Of a stretch of DNA of 63,273 nt, positions 45,348-54,829 are shown in pieces. A model generated the notes under the pieces. It was not told the DNA's origin. It ran no database searches and saw nothing but the letters and a program-made list of their open reading frames with translations. Every line of letters starts with the position of its first letter. Position 1 is the stretch's first letter. The DNA is taken from the NCBI GenBank assembly GCA_947371755.1, contig CANBQT010000011.1:1-63273 (forward strand), written 5' to 3'. The position numbers and the translations under genes were made by a program. The stretch comes from Chitinophagaceae bacterium (GTDB taxonomy: Bacteria > Bacteroidota > Bacteroidia > Chitinophagales > Chitinophagaceae).

Positions 45348-45782
45348 TTATCGAAAAGAAATCAACTCCACTTCAAAAATCAGAGTACTATTAGCCCCTA
45401 TCTGCGCGCTAATCTGACGATCGCCGTAAGCTAAATGTGAAGGAATAAAAAAACGCCACTTACTACCAGTAGGCATTAATTGCAAACCTTCTGTCCATCC
45501 ACTGATCACTCTATTTAAAGGGAATTTTGCTGGAGTACCTCTTTGCACTGAACTATCAAATACAGAACCATCGATCATAGTGCCATGGTAATGGCAAGTA
45601 ATTTCATTTGTTGCCATTGGTTTTGGTCCATCCCCCATCACTAAAACCTCGTATTGTAATCCACTCGATAATTCCGTAACGCTTTCTTTGGTCTTATTAG
45701 TGGCCAAAAAATCTAAACCTGTTTTTAAGTTTGCAGCTGCTTTATCTGCATTGATTTGTGCTAACTTATCTGCTACTCCCAT
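45348..45782 (-). CDS. FKBP-type peptidyl-prolyl cis-trans isomerase
   Basis: A 144-residue protein: a short helical N-terminal part (about 1-35) and one FKBP domain (about 50-144). The typical strands TCHYHGTMIDGSVFDSS, VISGWTEGLQLMPTGSKW and PSHLAYGDR are complete. No signal peptide, so it is cytoplasmic, of the FklB/MIP type with a truncated dimerisation domain. It catalyses proline isomerisation during folding. The gene is bounded on both sides by repeat modules, and its leader is an A-rich heptamer array. Confidence 0.95.
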   Translation of the reverse strand: MGVADKLAQINADKAAANLKTGLDFLATNKTKESVTELSSGLQYEVLVMGDGPKPMATNEITCHYHGTMIDGSVFDSSVQRGTPAKFPLNRVISGWTEGLQLMPTGSKWRFFIPSHLAYGDRQISAQIGANSTLIFEVELISFR

Positions 45783-45820
45783 AAAAAAAATTAAAAAGTA
45801 AAAATTAAAAAGTAAAAAGG
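45782..45820. repeat. A-rich heptamer repeat in the FKBP leader
   Basis: TTAAAAAGTAAAAA-type heptamers directly upstream of the FKBP start codon. This copy has no GC palindrome next to it. Confidence 0.7.
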
Positions 45821-45883
45821 AATTTTCTCAGTAAAGAGATTGATTTATGGTTTTTTTATTTTTGAATTTTGATTTTTGACTGC

Positions 45884-46384
45884 TTAAGCGTTAATCAATT
45901 TTTGTATACTAACATTTTTGTTTCTCAAATCATTGCCCCCTTCAAAAACAGATTTAAGGTTAGCAAGGTAAAAGGTCCATCCTAGTCCACACTCGATATA
46001 GAAATATCTTTTTTCTTCTTCCGTATCTTGATGCATATTTTGTTCAATACTGCAGATTAATTCGTTCGACTCGAATAGAAAATTTACGGTTAATGTATTT
46101 TTACCGCTGAAGGAAAAAGACAATTGATCTTTTCCATTGCTGCTGATTATTTTTCCTCTGTCAACCGTATCATCGTCATACCCGTGCCAACGCCATTCAA
46201 AACTATCTCCAGCTTCAAAGGGTTCATCTTCTGCTCTAAGAGTGCCATCAGGTTTGGATATGATAGCTTCTCTTAAAAACCAGCTTTCTAGTCCCAGTTT
46301 TGTAGACCATGCCGCATACAAAGAAAAAACTGGTGCGTTGATGGTAATTCTTTTGGTAAACGAATTCCAATGATATGCTTGCAT
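45884..46384 (-). CDS. SRPBCC/AHSA1-like START-fold protein
   Basis: A 166-residue cytoplasmic protein with the AHSA1 pattern: an opening strand ITINAPVFSLYAAWST, LGLESWFLREA, the segment FEAGDSFEWRWHGY, and a closing amphipathic helix with GWTFYLANLKSVFEGG. The START fold forms a hydrophobic pocket; ligand unknown. It lies 27 bases downstream of the M20 peptidase gene, so the two may be co-transcribed. Confidence 0.88.
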   Translation of the reverse strand: MQAYHWNSFTKRITINAPVFSLYAAWSTKLGLESWFLREAIISKPDGTLRAEDEPFEAGDSFEWRWHGYDDDTVDRGKIISSNGKDQLSFSFSGKNTLTVNFLFESNELICSIEQNMHQDTEEEKRYFYIECGLGWTFYLANLKSVFEGGNDLRNKNVSIQKLINA

Positions 46385-46411
46385 TTGAATTATCCCAATT
46401 AAAATCTATAA

Positions 46412-47857
46412 TTATTTTCCAGCATCTTGTATGATGATCTGATAAAAGAAGATCAAACGTTTTAAATCTGATACTCCAATTCTTTCATCGATTCCATGAA
46501 ATCCTTTGGCATCAACGCTTGGGGTGAATTTGATGGTGCCATCAGCAAGGTGTTGTAGATATTTTGAATCGGTTGCTCCAACTGAAAGAAATGGGACTGG
46601 AATCACATCTTTCATTACTTTGTAAGTGGCGTCTTCCACTTTTTTATAAGCCACACTTTCATAAGATGCAGCGGGACCAACCCTATCTGGCGGACTATTT
46701 TTTGTAATCTTTACTCTCGGATCGTTGATTTGTTTATTCATGAAAGCCTCTACTTCTTCCACTGTTGTTCCAGGAAGAATTCTTGTATTTACAACAGCTG
46801 TTGCCAAACTTGGAATTACATTGTCTTTAATGCCAGTTTGTACAATGGTAGGAACAATCGTAGTATGAATTAATGCATTACTGCTATGGTCTTTTTCTAA
46901 ACCGCTCACTAAACTTTTCTCAAATAACCATGGATTAGCAATAGCCATTCTTTCTGAAAAAGGCATACCTGGACCAACACGATTCAACAATTCTTTGATC
47001 ACGGGTTGAAACTGATAAGGCATTTGCTTTTCTCTTAAGTGCACCAGCCCTTTTGCTAAAATATCAATAGCGGTTTCAGGAGCGGGAGTAGAGCTATGAC
47101 CACCATGCAGTTCAACGGTTAAGTTAAAACTCATATACCCTTTTTCTGCAACTGCAATCAATGCAACGGGTCGTTTTAATTCTGTGAAGTTCTCAGTTGT
47201 AATTTCACCACCTTCATCTAAGATTACCTCAGGGTGGATCTTATTGTCTTCCATATATTTTGCAATTGCTTGTGCCCCTTTTCCAATGGTTTCTTCATCA
47301 TTGCCGAAGCTTAAATAAATGGTTCTTTCTGGTTGAAATTGTTGCGACAATAATTTTTCAACTGCTTCTAAAATACTGATCAAACTTACTTTGTCATCAG
47401 CGGCACCTCTTCCATAGATTGTATCATTCTTCAAAACGCCACCATAAGCAGGTACCGTCCAAAGATTTTCTGTTGATGCTTCTACAGGTACTACATCATA
47501 ATGGGCCATTAATACATAGGGTTTTTGTTCGGGGTGTTTCCCTTCCCATTTGTATAAGCGGCTTAGTCCATTAAATGTTTGGTGTGTCAAGGATTGATGT
47601 AGTAATGGATAATTCTTTTCTACAAATTGCCAGAAGGCGAGATATTGAGCAGTATCAACTGGTTCTCCATTGCCCAAGCCAATTGTTTTGATGCGGATGG
47701 CTTGTTGCATGTGACTAATAGCTGAGTCGGGCAAATTAGGCAAATCACTTGCTGGCTTTCTGGTAATCTCTTTACTAAAACGGAGTGTATTAAAAATTAC
47801 TATACCTGTCACCACAAGTACGATCAATAAAATGCTTAATAATATTTTTCTTATCAT
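46412..47857 (-). CDS. M20 family metallopeptidase (PM20D1-like)
   Basis: A 481-residue protein with an N-terminal membrane anchor (about residues 4-24), then a di-zinc M20 peptidase. The zinc ligands and catalytic residues are seen in LMAHYDVVPVE (His, Asp), YGRGAADDKVS (bridging Asp), and SFGNDEETIGKG (Glu-Glu). A dimerisation lid domain (about 240-350) begins near VELHGGHSSTPAPE. It resembles carboxypeptidase S/PM20D1 enzymes that cleave or form N-acyl amino acids. The ATG at 47857 is chosen; a TTG at 47878 adds nothing recognisable. Confidence 0.92.
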   Translation of the reverse strand: MIRKILLSILLIVLVVTGIVIFNTLRFSKEITRKPASDLPNLPDSAISHMQQAIRIKTIGLGNGEPVDTAQYLAFWQFVEKNYPLLHQSLTHQTFNGLSRLYKWEGKHPEQKPYVLMAHYDVVPVEASTENLWTVPAYGGVLKNDTIYGRGAADDKVSLISILEAVEKLLSQQFQPERTIYLSFGNDEETIGKGAQAIAKYMEDNKIHPEVILDEGGEITTENFTELKRPVALIAVAEKGYMSFNLTVELHGGHSSTPAPETAIDILAKGLVHLREKQMPYQFQPVIKELLNRVGPGMPFSERMAIANPWLFEKSLVSGLEKDHSSNALIHTTIVPTIVQTGIKDNVIPSLATAVVNTRILPGTTVEEVEAFMNKQINDPRVKITKNSPPDRVGPAASYESVAYKKVEDATYKVMKDVIPVPFLSVGATDSKYLQHLADGTIKFTPSVDAKGFHGIDERIGVSDLKRLIFFYQIIIQDAGK

Positions 47858-47990
47858 ATCAATTAAATAGATGCTCAATATAGGTCATTCAATCGTTCAG
47901 TGGATTGATGCATTTTGGCAATCTCCGTTATGTTAAAAAATAAGCTGTTTATCTGTATAACTGATTACAATATTTTGAATATTGGTACAA

Positions 47991-48022
47991 AAAAAAGCAC
48001 TCTGGTTTCAGAGTGCTTTTTT
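47991..48022 (-). terminator. Bidirectional intrinsic terminator
   Basis: A perfect 14-base stem (AAAAAAGCACTCTG paired with CAGAGTGCTTTTTT) with a GTTT loop, just past the end of the lipoprotein gene. The A and T runs allow action in both directions. Confidence 0.85.
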
Positions 48023-48038
48023 GAATATTTTTTTCCAG

Positions 48039-48689
48039 TTAATTGATACGAACTCCCTGGAGGACTTTTGTTTTCTTGTTTTTATTATCTACATCTGCTA
48101 ATTTGATCATGGGGTGCACAGACGCAATGCTGGGGCATTTATAGCAACTGGCGCGGTAAACTTTATTGGCATATTCTACTTCACAAGTACCTTCTTCCCA
48201 TTTGTTTCCTGCGATTACAAAGTTGTCTTCCGCGTCTTGACCGGATTGAGGCACGAATCGCAATCTGTTTCCATTCTCAAATTTGATCCAAATACCTTCT
48301 GGGTCGATTGCATCAATTACACCTGGGGTGTAAGCATTGATGGTAATCTCATCAGTTACAGAACTATTGATAAATCGAACAACACCTGCTACCACTTCAG
48401 CTTTAGTACTATCAATATTCTTAACCAATACTAATTTTTGGTCTAAATAGATCTGCACTTTTTTATAGTCGATGGCAAATGCCTGCATCTTCATCTGAAG
48501 GTCGCGGGTATAGGCTGTATACTGTGTTTTATCTACTGTAGAAGGAGGCGTGTAAGCGTTATTTTCTTTGGGATCATTTTGAGCCGCGTGTTCTTTAATA
48601 TAGGCTTTAGATGATGCCGATTTAGAACCGGTACAGCCCGATAATACCAATAGGCAAACGATTAAAAGGCTAGCGGTTAAACGATTCAT
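48039..48689 (-). CDS. Lipoprotein of unknown function
   Basis: A 216-residue lipoprotein (lipobox LSGC, C19). After a polar linker (about 20-60) comes a strand-rich domain. Near its end are two cysteines in RASCYKCPSIASVHP, a CxxC that could bind a metal or form a disulfide. I do not recognise the family. Monocistronic, with its own -7 box and terminator. Confidence 0.75.
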   Translation of the reverse strand: MNRLTASLLIVCLLVLSGCTGSKSASSKAYIKEHAAQNDPKENNAYTPPSTVDKTQYTAYTRDLQMKMQAFAIDYKKVQIYLDQKLVLVKNIDSTKAEVVAGVVRFINSSVTDEITINAYTPGVIDAIDPEGIWIKFENGNRLRFVPQSGQDAEDNFVIAGNKWEEGTCEVEYANKVYRASCYKCPSIASVHPMIKLADVDNKNKKTKVLQGVRIN

Positions 48690-48706
48690 AGACGGGATAA
48701 TTTGTA

Positions 48707-48714
48707 CAAAATTA
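48707..48714 (-). promoter_or_regulatory. -7 box TAATTTTG for the lipoprotein gene
   Basis: A perfect TAnnTTTG on the minus strand, 17 bases before the ATG. No clear -33 element. Confidence 0.45.
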
Positions 48715-48776
48715 ACGAAATTATGTGATGCTATATCAGAACTGATTTTTTTCTTATATGTAGTATGGTTTTTACT

Positions 48777-49796
48777 TCAGATACCTGTTTTACATAAAAG
48801 CTTTTGTGTAGGGTTCAACCATTTTTTGCTGATTTCAGGATATACTTCTATTAGCACATTCGATTTACCATCTTTATCGAAAATCTTTTCCCATGTATTC
48901 AGGGGTTCCCAAATAAAAGTTCCTCTCATTTTTTTATTCGGGATAGAGAAAGCTATTTCGTTCACTTCCTTTTTTAAAGCAGTGTATTCCACCACAATGA
49001 TTTCCTGCTTATAACTTTTTGATAAGTCGGTAAGGTTGTTTTTTAGGTCATCAAGTGTGCCATGCCATTGAGGATAATAGGATTGGCCAATCACATCAAA
49101 TGTTACTTTTTTGGCAATCAATTGGTCTAAAAACTTTCTCGATTCTTCATTTTGTCCACCACAAGCCAGATGCATCATAATGGGTACTGTTTTATTGATT
49201 TTCTTAATACCTGCAACGCCCTCTTTTAAAAGATCAATTAATTGATTCTGATGATCCATGTCTCCAGCAGGCCATACAATACCGTGATTGATCTCATTTC
49301 CCACCTGAATCATATCTGGAAAAGTATGTTGCTGATGAAGTGCTGTTAATACTTCGATGGTATGATTTCTCAATGCTTTTTTTATGCCATTGAACGATAA
49401 ATTTTTCCATGCTGCTGGAATAATCTGGTGACCTGGATCTGCCCAGTTATCGCTGTAATGAAAATCGAGCAGTAATTTCAAACCTGCATCATGAATACGT
49501 TTGGCCATGATAAGTGTATGTGCTAAATCGCAGAAGCCTTTGTTAGGAGAGTATCCACTATCGGCTGCAGGATCAACAAAAATGCGAAGCCTGATATAAT
49601 TAAAGCCCTTCTCTTTTAATAAAAGGATCAGGTCTTGAGAAACGCCTTTATCACTAAATACTATTCCTTTGGCTTCTAATTCAGGTAGAAAAGAAATGTC
49701 GGCTCCTAGTATATTTTCAAAGCCTGTCATTTGCGAATGAACCAGGTTATGTGAGATAAAAAAACAAAGAATGGAAACAAGTAATGTTTTTTTCAT
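48777..49796 (-). CDS. Glycoside hydrolase family 53 (endo-beta-1,4-galactanase type)
   Basis: A secreted 339-residue TIM-barrel enzyme (signal peptide cleaved near VHSQ, residue 21). GH53 features: ILGADISFLPELEAKG near the start, FNYIRLRIFVDP, LLLDFHYSDNWADPG, the acid/base Glu in QVGNEINHGIVWP, and the nucleophile Glu in IIVVEYTAL. It cleaves beta-1,4-galactan such as type I arabinogalactan side chains of pectin. There is no SusCD or transporter adjacent, so uptake of the products must use another locus. Confidence 0.94.
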   Translation of the reverse strand: MKKTLLVSILCFFISHNLVHSQMTGFENILGADISFLPELEAKGIVFSDKGVSQDLILLLKEKGFNYIRLRIFVDPAADSGYSPNKGFCDLAHTLIMAKRIHDAGLKLLLDFHYSDNWADPGHQIIPAAWKNLSFNGIKKALRNHTIEVLTALHQQHTFPDMIQVGNEINHGIVWPAGDMDHQNQLIDLLKEGVAGIKKINKTVPIMMHLACGGQNEESRKFLDQLIAKKVTFDVIGQSYYPQWHGTLDDLKNNLTDLSKSYKQEIIVVEYTALKKEVNEIAFSIPNKKMRGTFIWEPLNTWEKIFDKDGKSNVLIEVYPEISKKWLNPTQKLLCKTGI

Positions 49797-49872
49797 GGGT
49801 CATTATTCTCCATGAAAGATAACTCATTCTATGAAAAGTAGGGGGAGATACAACCAGAAAAAAGAAGTGCAA

Positions 49873-50142
49873 TTATGACTTTGCTTTTTTTACAAAGGGT
49901 AGCATTATTTCTGTTCCCTGATCACTGAAGAGATTAAAAAAATAATTACCATCCGGAATATGGATTAAATTCAAATGAACCATTTCGCCTATGAAGCTGC
50001 CTTTACGAACTGCATTTTTCTGTGTGTTTAAAATATAATATTTTAATGTACTTTTTTTAAGCACGGGACACCTGACCCAAACCTGCATTTGGTCAATAAC
50101 TACTTTCGTAATTTCTAGCGAAGAAATCGTATTCGTTAGCAT
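49873..50142 (-). CDS. Short protein resembling a T9SS C-terminal sorting-domain fold
   Basis: An 89-residue protein without a signal peptide. The strand pattern KYYILNTQKNAVRKG, VHLNLIHIPDGNYFFNLF and GTEIMLPFVKKAKS resembles the type A C-terminal domain of type IX secretion cargo (a 'LPAGIYFLRV...KFVKK'-like ending), but there is no cargo domain in front. Alternatively it is an unrelated small beta-sandwich. The family match is by eye. Confidence 0.6.
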   Translation of the reverse strand: MLTNTISSLEITKVVIDQMQVWVRCPVLKKSTLKYYILNTQKNAVRKGSFIGEMVHLNLIHIPDGNYFFNLFSDQGTEIMLPFVKKAKS

Positions 50143-50214
50143 AAAGGGGGGAATTCGATACTAATTTAAAACAATCAATCATATTTAACATTAAGTAAAG
50201 ATTAATGTTTGCAA

Positions 50215-50248
50215 TAAAAAAAGCCTGTCAATACAGACAAGCTTTTTT
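50215..50248 (-). terminator. Terminator of gcvP
   Basis: An imperfect hairpin (AAAAAAGCCTGTC and GACAAGCTTTTTT, one mismatch, short loop) 26 bases past the gcvP stop codon, with a T run on the minus strand. Confidence 0.75.
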
Positions 50249-50273
50249 ATTTTAAAAAATTGATGTTTTTGTT

Positions 50274-53141
50274 TTATTGGTAGGCTGCAATTGGCTCACA
50301 AGTACAGACCAAATTCCTATCTCCATGTGTGTCATTGACACGTGCAACAGAAGGCCAGAATTTATTTTGTGCTACATAACTTAATGGAAATGCAGCTTCT
50401 TGTCTGCTATATGCATGGTTCCATTCGTTTGCACAAATTACAGCCTGCGTATGTGGTGCATTTTTTAATGGGTTATCAGTTTTATCTGAACTTCCATTTT
50501 CGATTGCTTTGATCTCTTCATGAATAGCAATCATTGCATCGCAGAAACGATCCAACTCAGCTTTGTCTTCACTTTCTGTTGGTTCTATCATGATGGTTCC
50601 AGCTACCGGGAAACTTAAAGTAGGAGCGTGGAAACCATAATCAATTAAACGCTTAGCTACATCCGCAGCTTCCACACCAACAGATTGTTTGAACGGGCGT
50701 AAGTCAACTATAAATTCATGTGCACAGGTTCCATTGGTACCAGCGTACAAAATTTTGTAATGATTCTGTAATCTTGCACGCATATAATTTGCATTCAGAA
50801 TGGCATATTCAGTTGATTTCCTCACACCCTCTGCTCCGAGCATTTTGATATAGGCATAGCTGATCAATAAAATACTTGCAGAACCAAATTCTGCAGCACT
50901 CACTGCATGAATGGTTTTATTATTTTCTGAATTGACATGCCCAGGCAAATAAGGTGCTAATTTATCATTAACACAAATAGGTCCCATACCAGGTCCGCCC
51001 CCGCCATGTGGAATGGCAAAAGTCTTGTGAAGGTTTAAGTGACAAACATCAGCACCAATCATACCTGGACTGGTTAATCCAACCTGAGCATTCATATTAG
51101 CACCATCCATATATACCAATCCGCCATTTTCGTGAATGATTGCACAGATATCTTTGATAGTTTCTTCAAATACTCCATGTGTAGAAGGATAGGTTATCAT
51201 TAAAGCACCCAGCACATCTTTAAATTGAATTGCTTTTGCTTGTAAATCTGTTAGATCGATATTTCCAGCCTCATCGCATTTAACTACCACTACTTTAAAC
51301 CCTGCCATCACAGCACTTGCTGGGTTTGTTCCGTGTGCACTAATTGGAATGAGAACAACATTTCGATGAGCGTCATTTCTCGCTTCATGGTAAGCGCGTA
51401 TTGTTAACAAACCTGCATACTCACCCTGAGCGCCACTATTTGGTTGTAAGCTACAAGCAGTAAAACCTGTGATCTTACATAAATAATCATTTAGTTCTCC
51501 AATGATCTGCTGGTAACCTGCTGATTGATCTACTGGGATGAAAGGATGTAAACTTCCAAATTCTGGCCAGCTCACCGGAATCATTTCTGTTGCAGCATTC
51601 AACTTCATCGTACAACTTCCCAAGCTGATCATACTGGTGTTTAAAGAAAGATCTTTGTTTTCGAGTTGCTTTAAGTAGCGCATCATCTGACTTTCGCTGC
51701 GATGCGAATTAAATACCGGGTGCAATAAATAAGTGGAAGTACGTTTAGCAAATGCAGGAATGTTGGTTAAAGAAAAATCGCTGTCGAATTCAATCTCAGC
51801 TTCATCTAATCCTTTTGATTGTGCAAATACATACACAATATCCAACACATCTTTTTGTGAACTTGTTTCGTCAATACTAATGGCGATATGATGCGCATCG
51901 ATGTAACGGAAATTAATTTCCGCAGCTTCAGCGAAGGACTTAATGCCAGCACTTTCGGCATTAACGGTAATGGTATCAAAATAATTATTACTTATTGTAG
52001 CAAAACCTAGCGCATGTAAGGCATTAGTAAGACTCTGTGTTAATTCACTGATTCTCGTAGCAATATTTTTCAAACCATCCGGTCCGTGATATACTGCATA
52101 CATCGCAGCCATATTGGCTAATAATGCCTGAGCTGTACAAATATTGGAAGTGGCTTTCTCACGTTTGATATGTTGCTCACGGGTTTGTAAAGCCATACGT
52201 AATGCACGATTGCCCTGAGCATCTATAGACACTCCAATCAATCTGCCCGGCATGCCTCTTTTGAATTCGTCTTTAGTTGCAAAAAAAGCTGCATGTGGTC
52301 CGCCAAATCCCATTGGAACGCCAAATCTTTGTGCGCTCCCTAATGCGATATCAGCACCCAATTCACCTGGAGGGGTTAATAAGGTTAATGATAAAAGATC
52401 ACAAGCCATCACGGTATGTCCGCCTGCTGCATGAACTTTTTCATGAAAGGATACATAGTTTTCAATTGAACCAATATTGTTAGGATATTGAACAATGGAA
52501 CCAAAGAAACTTTCATCAATATCCGCTGTTTGATAATCACCCACCACAACCGTTATTCCAATTGGCTCTGCACGGGTAATTAATACATCAATAGTTTGTG
52601 GAAATACTTGAGCATCTACAAAAAGCTTTGGCTTAGTAATATGTTCAGCTTTATTCACCTGATTAAAGATCATAGCCATTGCTTCAGCAGCAGCGGTTGC
52701 TTCATCCAATAAAGATGCATTTGAAATAGGAAGGCCGGTAAGATCGGCAATCATGGTTTGATAATTTAACAAACTTTCCAATCTACCCTGAGAGATCTCA
52801 GCTTGATAGGGTGTGTACTGTGTATACCATCCTGGGTTTTCAAAAATATTGCGTAGAATCACACTTGGAGTGATGGTTCCATAATAGCCCTGACCAATAT
52901 AAGTTTTGAAAACCTTATTTTTTGCGGCTACTTTTCTTAATTCACTCAAATACTCATATTCACCTATTGCAGCTGGAATTTCCAGGTCCTCTTTAATCCG
53001 AATAGAATCGGGAACGGTTTTACTAATTAATTCTTCCAAAGAAGAAACGCCAATAGTTTTCAGCATGGCTTTTGTGTCTTCAGCCCCTGGACCGATATGT
53101 CTGCCATGAAATTCATTCGATTGTTGGATAAATAAGCTCAT
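50274..53141 (-). CDS. gcvP: Glycine dehydrogenase (decarboxylating), P-protein
   Basis: Full-length 955-residue single-chain P-protein of the glycine cleavage system. It decarboxylates glycine with PLP and transfers the aminomethyl group to the lipoyl H-protein in the cytoplasm. The N-terminal FHGRHIGPG and the PLP-lysine segment [18 protein letters not shown] are intact, and both halves of the fused alpha/beta form are present. GcvT and GcvH genes are not in the window. No glycine riboswitch is evident in the short leader. Confidence 0.98.
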   Translation of the reverse strand: MSLFIQQSNEFHGRHIGPGAEDTKAMLKTIGVSSLEELISKTVPDSIRIKEDLEIPAAIGEYEYLSELRKVAAKNKVFKTYIGQGYYGTITPSVILRNIFENPGWYTQYTPYQAEISQGRLESLLNYQTMIADLTGLPISNASLLDEATAAAEAMAMIFNQVNKAEHITKPKLFVDAQVFPQTIDVLITRAEPIGITVVVGDYQTADIDESFFGSIVQYPNNIGSIENYVSFHEKVHAAGGHTVMACDLLSLTLLTPPGELGADIALGSAQRFGVPMGFGGPHAAFFATKDEFKRGMPGRLIGVSIDAQGNRALRMALQTREQHIKREKATSNICTAQALLANMAAMYAVYHGPDGLKNIATRISELTQSLTNALHALGFATISNNYFDTITVNAESAGIKSFAEAAEINFRYIDAHHIAISIDETSSQKDVLDIVYVFAQSKGLDEAEIEFDSDFSLTNIPAFAKRTSTYLLHPVFNSHRSESQMMRYLKQLENKDLSLNTSMISLGSCTMKLNAATEMIPVSWPEFGSLHPFIPVDQSAGYQQIIGELNDYLCKITGFTACSLQPNSGAQGEYAGLLTIRAYHEARNDAHRNVVLIPISAHGTNPASAVMAGFKVVVVKCDEAGNIDLTDLQAKAIQFKDVLGALMITYPSTHGVFEETIKDICAIIHENGGLVYMDGANMNAQVGLTSPGMIGADVCHLNLHKTFAIPHGGGGPGMGPICVNDKLAPYLPGHVNSENNKTIHAVSAAEFGSASILLISYAYIKMLGAEGVRKSTEYAILNANYMRARLQNHYKILYAGTNGTCAHEFIVDLRPFKQSVGVEAADVAKRLIDYGFHAPTLSFPVAGTIMIEPTESEDKAELDRFCDAMIAIHEEIKAIENGSSDKTDNPLKNAPHTQAVICANEWNHAYSRQEAAFPLSYVAQNKFWPSVARVNDTHGDRNLVCTCEPIAAYQ

Positions 53142-53193
53142 AGATATTTCCTTAAACTGTTTATAACCCTAAAGAATACGTGTTTTTCCGCCG

Positions 53194-53201
53194 CAAAGTT
53201 A
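53194..53201 (-). promoter_or_regulatory. -7 box TAACTTTG for gcvP
   Basis: A perfect TAnnTTTG on the minus strand, 52 bases upstream of the gcvP ATG. The interval 53202-53327 has no other named element. Confidence 0.5.
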
Positions 53202-53327
53202 AGCTGATAACGGCTTATAATTTACATTTTGTTGAGGCTGGGGAAAGGATGTGCATCAAATTATTCAACCCTTTGCTGGACAATGACAATAAGATTAGAA
53301 TAACTAAATCAGTAGACTTATATTTTA

Positions 53328-54230
53328 TCAATTCTTTGTTTTTGCCTGCTCTATTTCCCGCATTTGAACACTTGTTTGGCGGCTGCCATCGTGGCTCCAT
53401 CCGGGAGGTCCGAAAAGGTAGTTAAGTCGGGCCTTGAAAGGGAGGTTTTTTTGTGTAACATCTTTCCAAACCTGTTCCCATTCATGGAAAACAAGGGTAA
53501 CTGCATTAGGGTTTTCCAGATTTTTGGTTAACCCATATCGAATAGGCTCATATTCATCTTCGGATAATTCCGGTTGAAAGGTTCCAAAAAGCTTATCCCA
53601 AACAATTAAAAACATACCCATATTTTTATCCAGGTATTTTGGATTGGAGCCATGGTGAACCCTATGATGCGATGGAGTTACCAAAATATATTCCAGCCAA
53701 CCCATTTTACGAATATATTCGGTATGTACAAATATGCCCCAGATCTGTGTAATTGCGTAAACAAACAACAGATCTAATGGATTAAAACCCATCAAAACAA
53801 TGGGAATAAAATACATAAAGCGGTAAATGGGTTGAAAAACTGAAGAACGAAATCCTACCGTAAAGTTCATCAGATCGCTGCTATGGTGTGTAACATGTAC
53901 CGCCCAGAAAAGACGTATTTCATGGTCAAAACGATGCAGCCAGTAATACATCATGTCTTCTAAAACAAAGAGCAATACCCAATAGAGTATGCCTGTTTGC
54001 CAGCTGATAATCGCGAATTTGAAAAAATATCCAAGAATCCCGAGCGTAAATACACGTAGACCCAAGTCGAGTCCCATATTCAAAAACATGAGATAAACAT
54101 TAGCCGCTACATTTTTTTTGGTGTAAATTCTTCTGTGTTGAATATTCGATAAAATCAGTTCTATTCCAATAATGAAGCAATAAATCGGGGTGCTGATTAA
54201 AATTAACCAAGATTCTCTGATCGACTCCAT
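53328..54230 (-). CDS. Sterol desaturase / fatty acid hydroxylase family membrane protein
   Basis: An inner-membrane di-iron enzyme of 300 residues with about four hydrophobic segments. The histidine clusters that hold the iron pair are HRFDH, HVTHH and HHRVHHG. Members hydroxylate or desaturate lipids, sterols or carotenoids. I prefer the ATG at 54230 because the upstream in-frame part has no ATG and would place 26 polar residues before the first membrane helix. Convergent with nothing; divergent from the YkgJ gene. Confidence 0.9.
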   Translation of the reverse strand: MESIRESWLILISTPIYCFIIGIELILSNIQHRRIYTKKNVAANVYLMFLNMGLDLGLRVFTLGILGYFFKFAIISWQTGILYWVLLFVLEDMMYYWLHRFDHEIRLFWAVHVTHHSSDLMNFTVGFRSSVFQPIYRFMYFIPIVLMGFNPLDLLFVYAITQIWGIFVHTEYIRKMGWLEYILVTPSHHRVHHGSNPKYLDKNMGMFLIVWDKLFGTFQPELSEDEYEPIRYGLTKNLENPNAVTLVFHEWEQVWKDVTQKNLPFKARLNYLFGPPGWSHDGSRQTSVQMREIEQAKTKN

Positions 54231-54338
54231 ACTGAAGTTTTGTGTGGCTGATTTTTTGTGTAATTCTTGATTAGGAAACCAAAAATTACTTTTTTGCAAA
54301 GTAAGCACATACCTTGCAAGTATAATTAAAATTGATAC

Positions 54339-54824
54339 ATGCTACCTGAAATTAGTTTGGAGGACTGGGAAAAAAGATCGGAGGAACATCAAAAGCAATA
54401 CAAATATTTACTGGAGAAAGGTGACAAAAAAAAGATGCTCAAGCAATTGCCTGATCTGGATGAAGCGGCTTTTGAAAAAGTAGATTGTTTGCAATGTGCC
54501 AACTGTTGTAAGAACTATTCTCCAAGATTTAAGATGCCAGACATTAAAAGAATCAGTAAGCCTATGCGGATGAAGGAAACGGAGTTTATTGATACTTATT
54601 TAATGATGGACAATGAGGGAGATTATGTAACCAAAACCTCACCTTGCCCTTTCCTGGGTTCAGATAACTTTTGTTCTATCTATGAAGACAGACCTTCTGA
54701 TTGCCATAGGTTCCCCTATACCAATGAAGATGTACTTTTTAAAAGGCCATTGATCACTTTAAAAAATTCCTCTTTTTGTCCCGCGGTATTTTATGTATTG
54801 GAAGCTTTGGTAAAAACGAAATAA
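54339..54824 (+). CDS. YkgJ-family cysteine cluster protein
   Basis: A 161-residue cytoplasmic protein. Cysteines are arranged as CLQCANCC (about 48-55), then CPFLGSDNFC and SDCHRFPY. This matches the CxxCxxCC family (PF03692), thought to bind a zinc or iron-sulfur centre; the biological role is not settled. It faces the desaturase gene across a 108-base divergent spacer. Confidence 0.92.
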   Translation: MLPEISLEDWEKRSEEHQKQYKYLLEKGDKKKMLKQLPDLDEAAFEKVDCLQCANCCKNYSPRFKMPDIKRISKPMRMKETEFIDTYLMMDNEGDYVTKTSPCPFLGSDNFCSIYEDRPSDCHRFPYTNEDVLFKRPLITLKNSSFCPAVFYVLEALVKTK

Positions 54825-54829
54825 TTTAT

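Noticed and set aside
53142..53327. Glycine riboswitch upstream of gcvP
   Set aside because: The leader is only about 50 bases from the -7 box and shows no tandem aptamer-like conserved segments.
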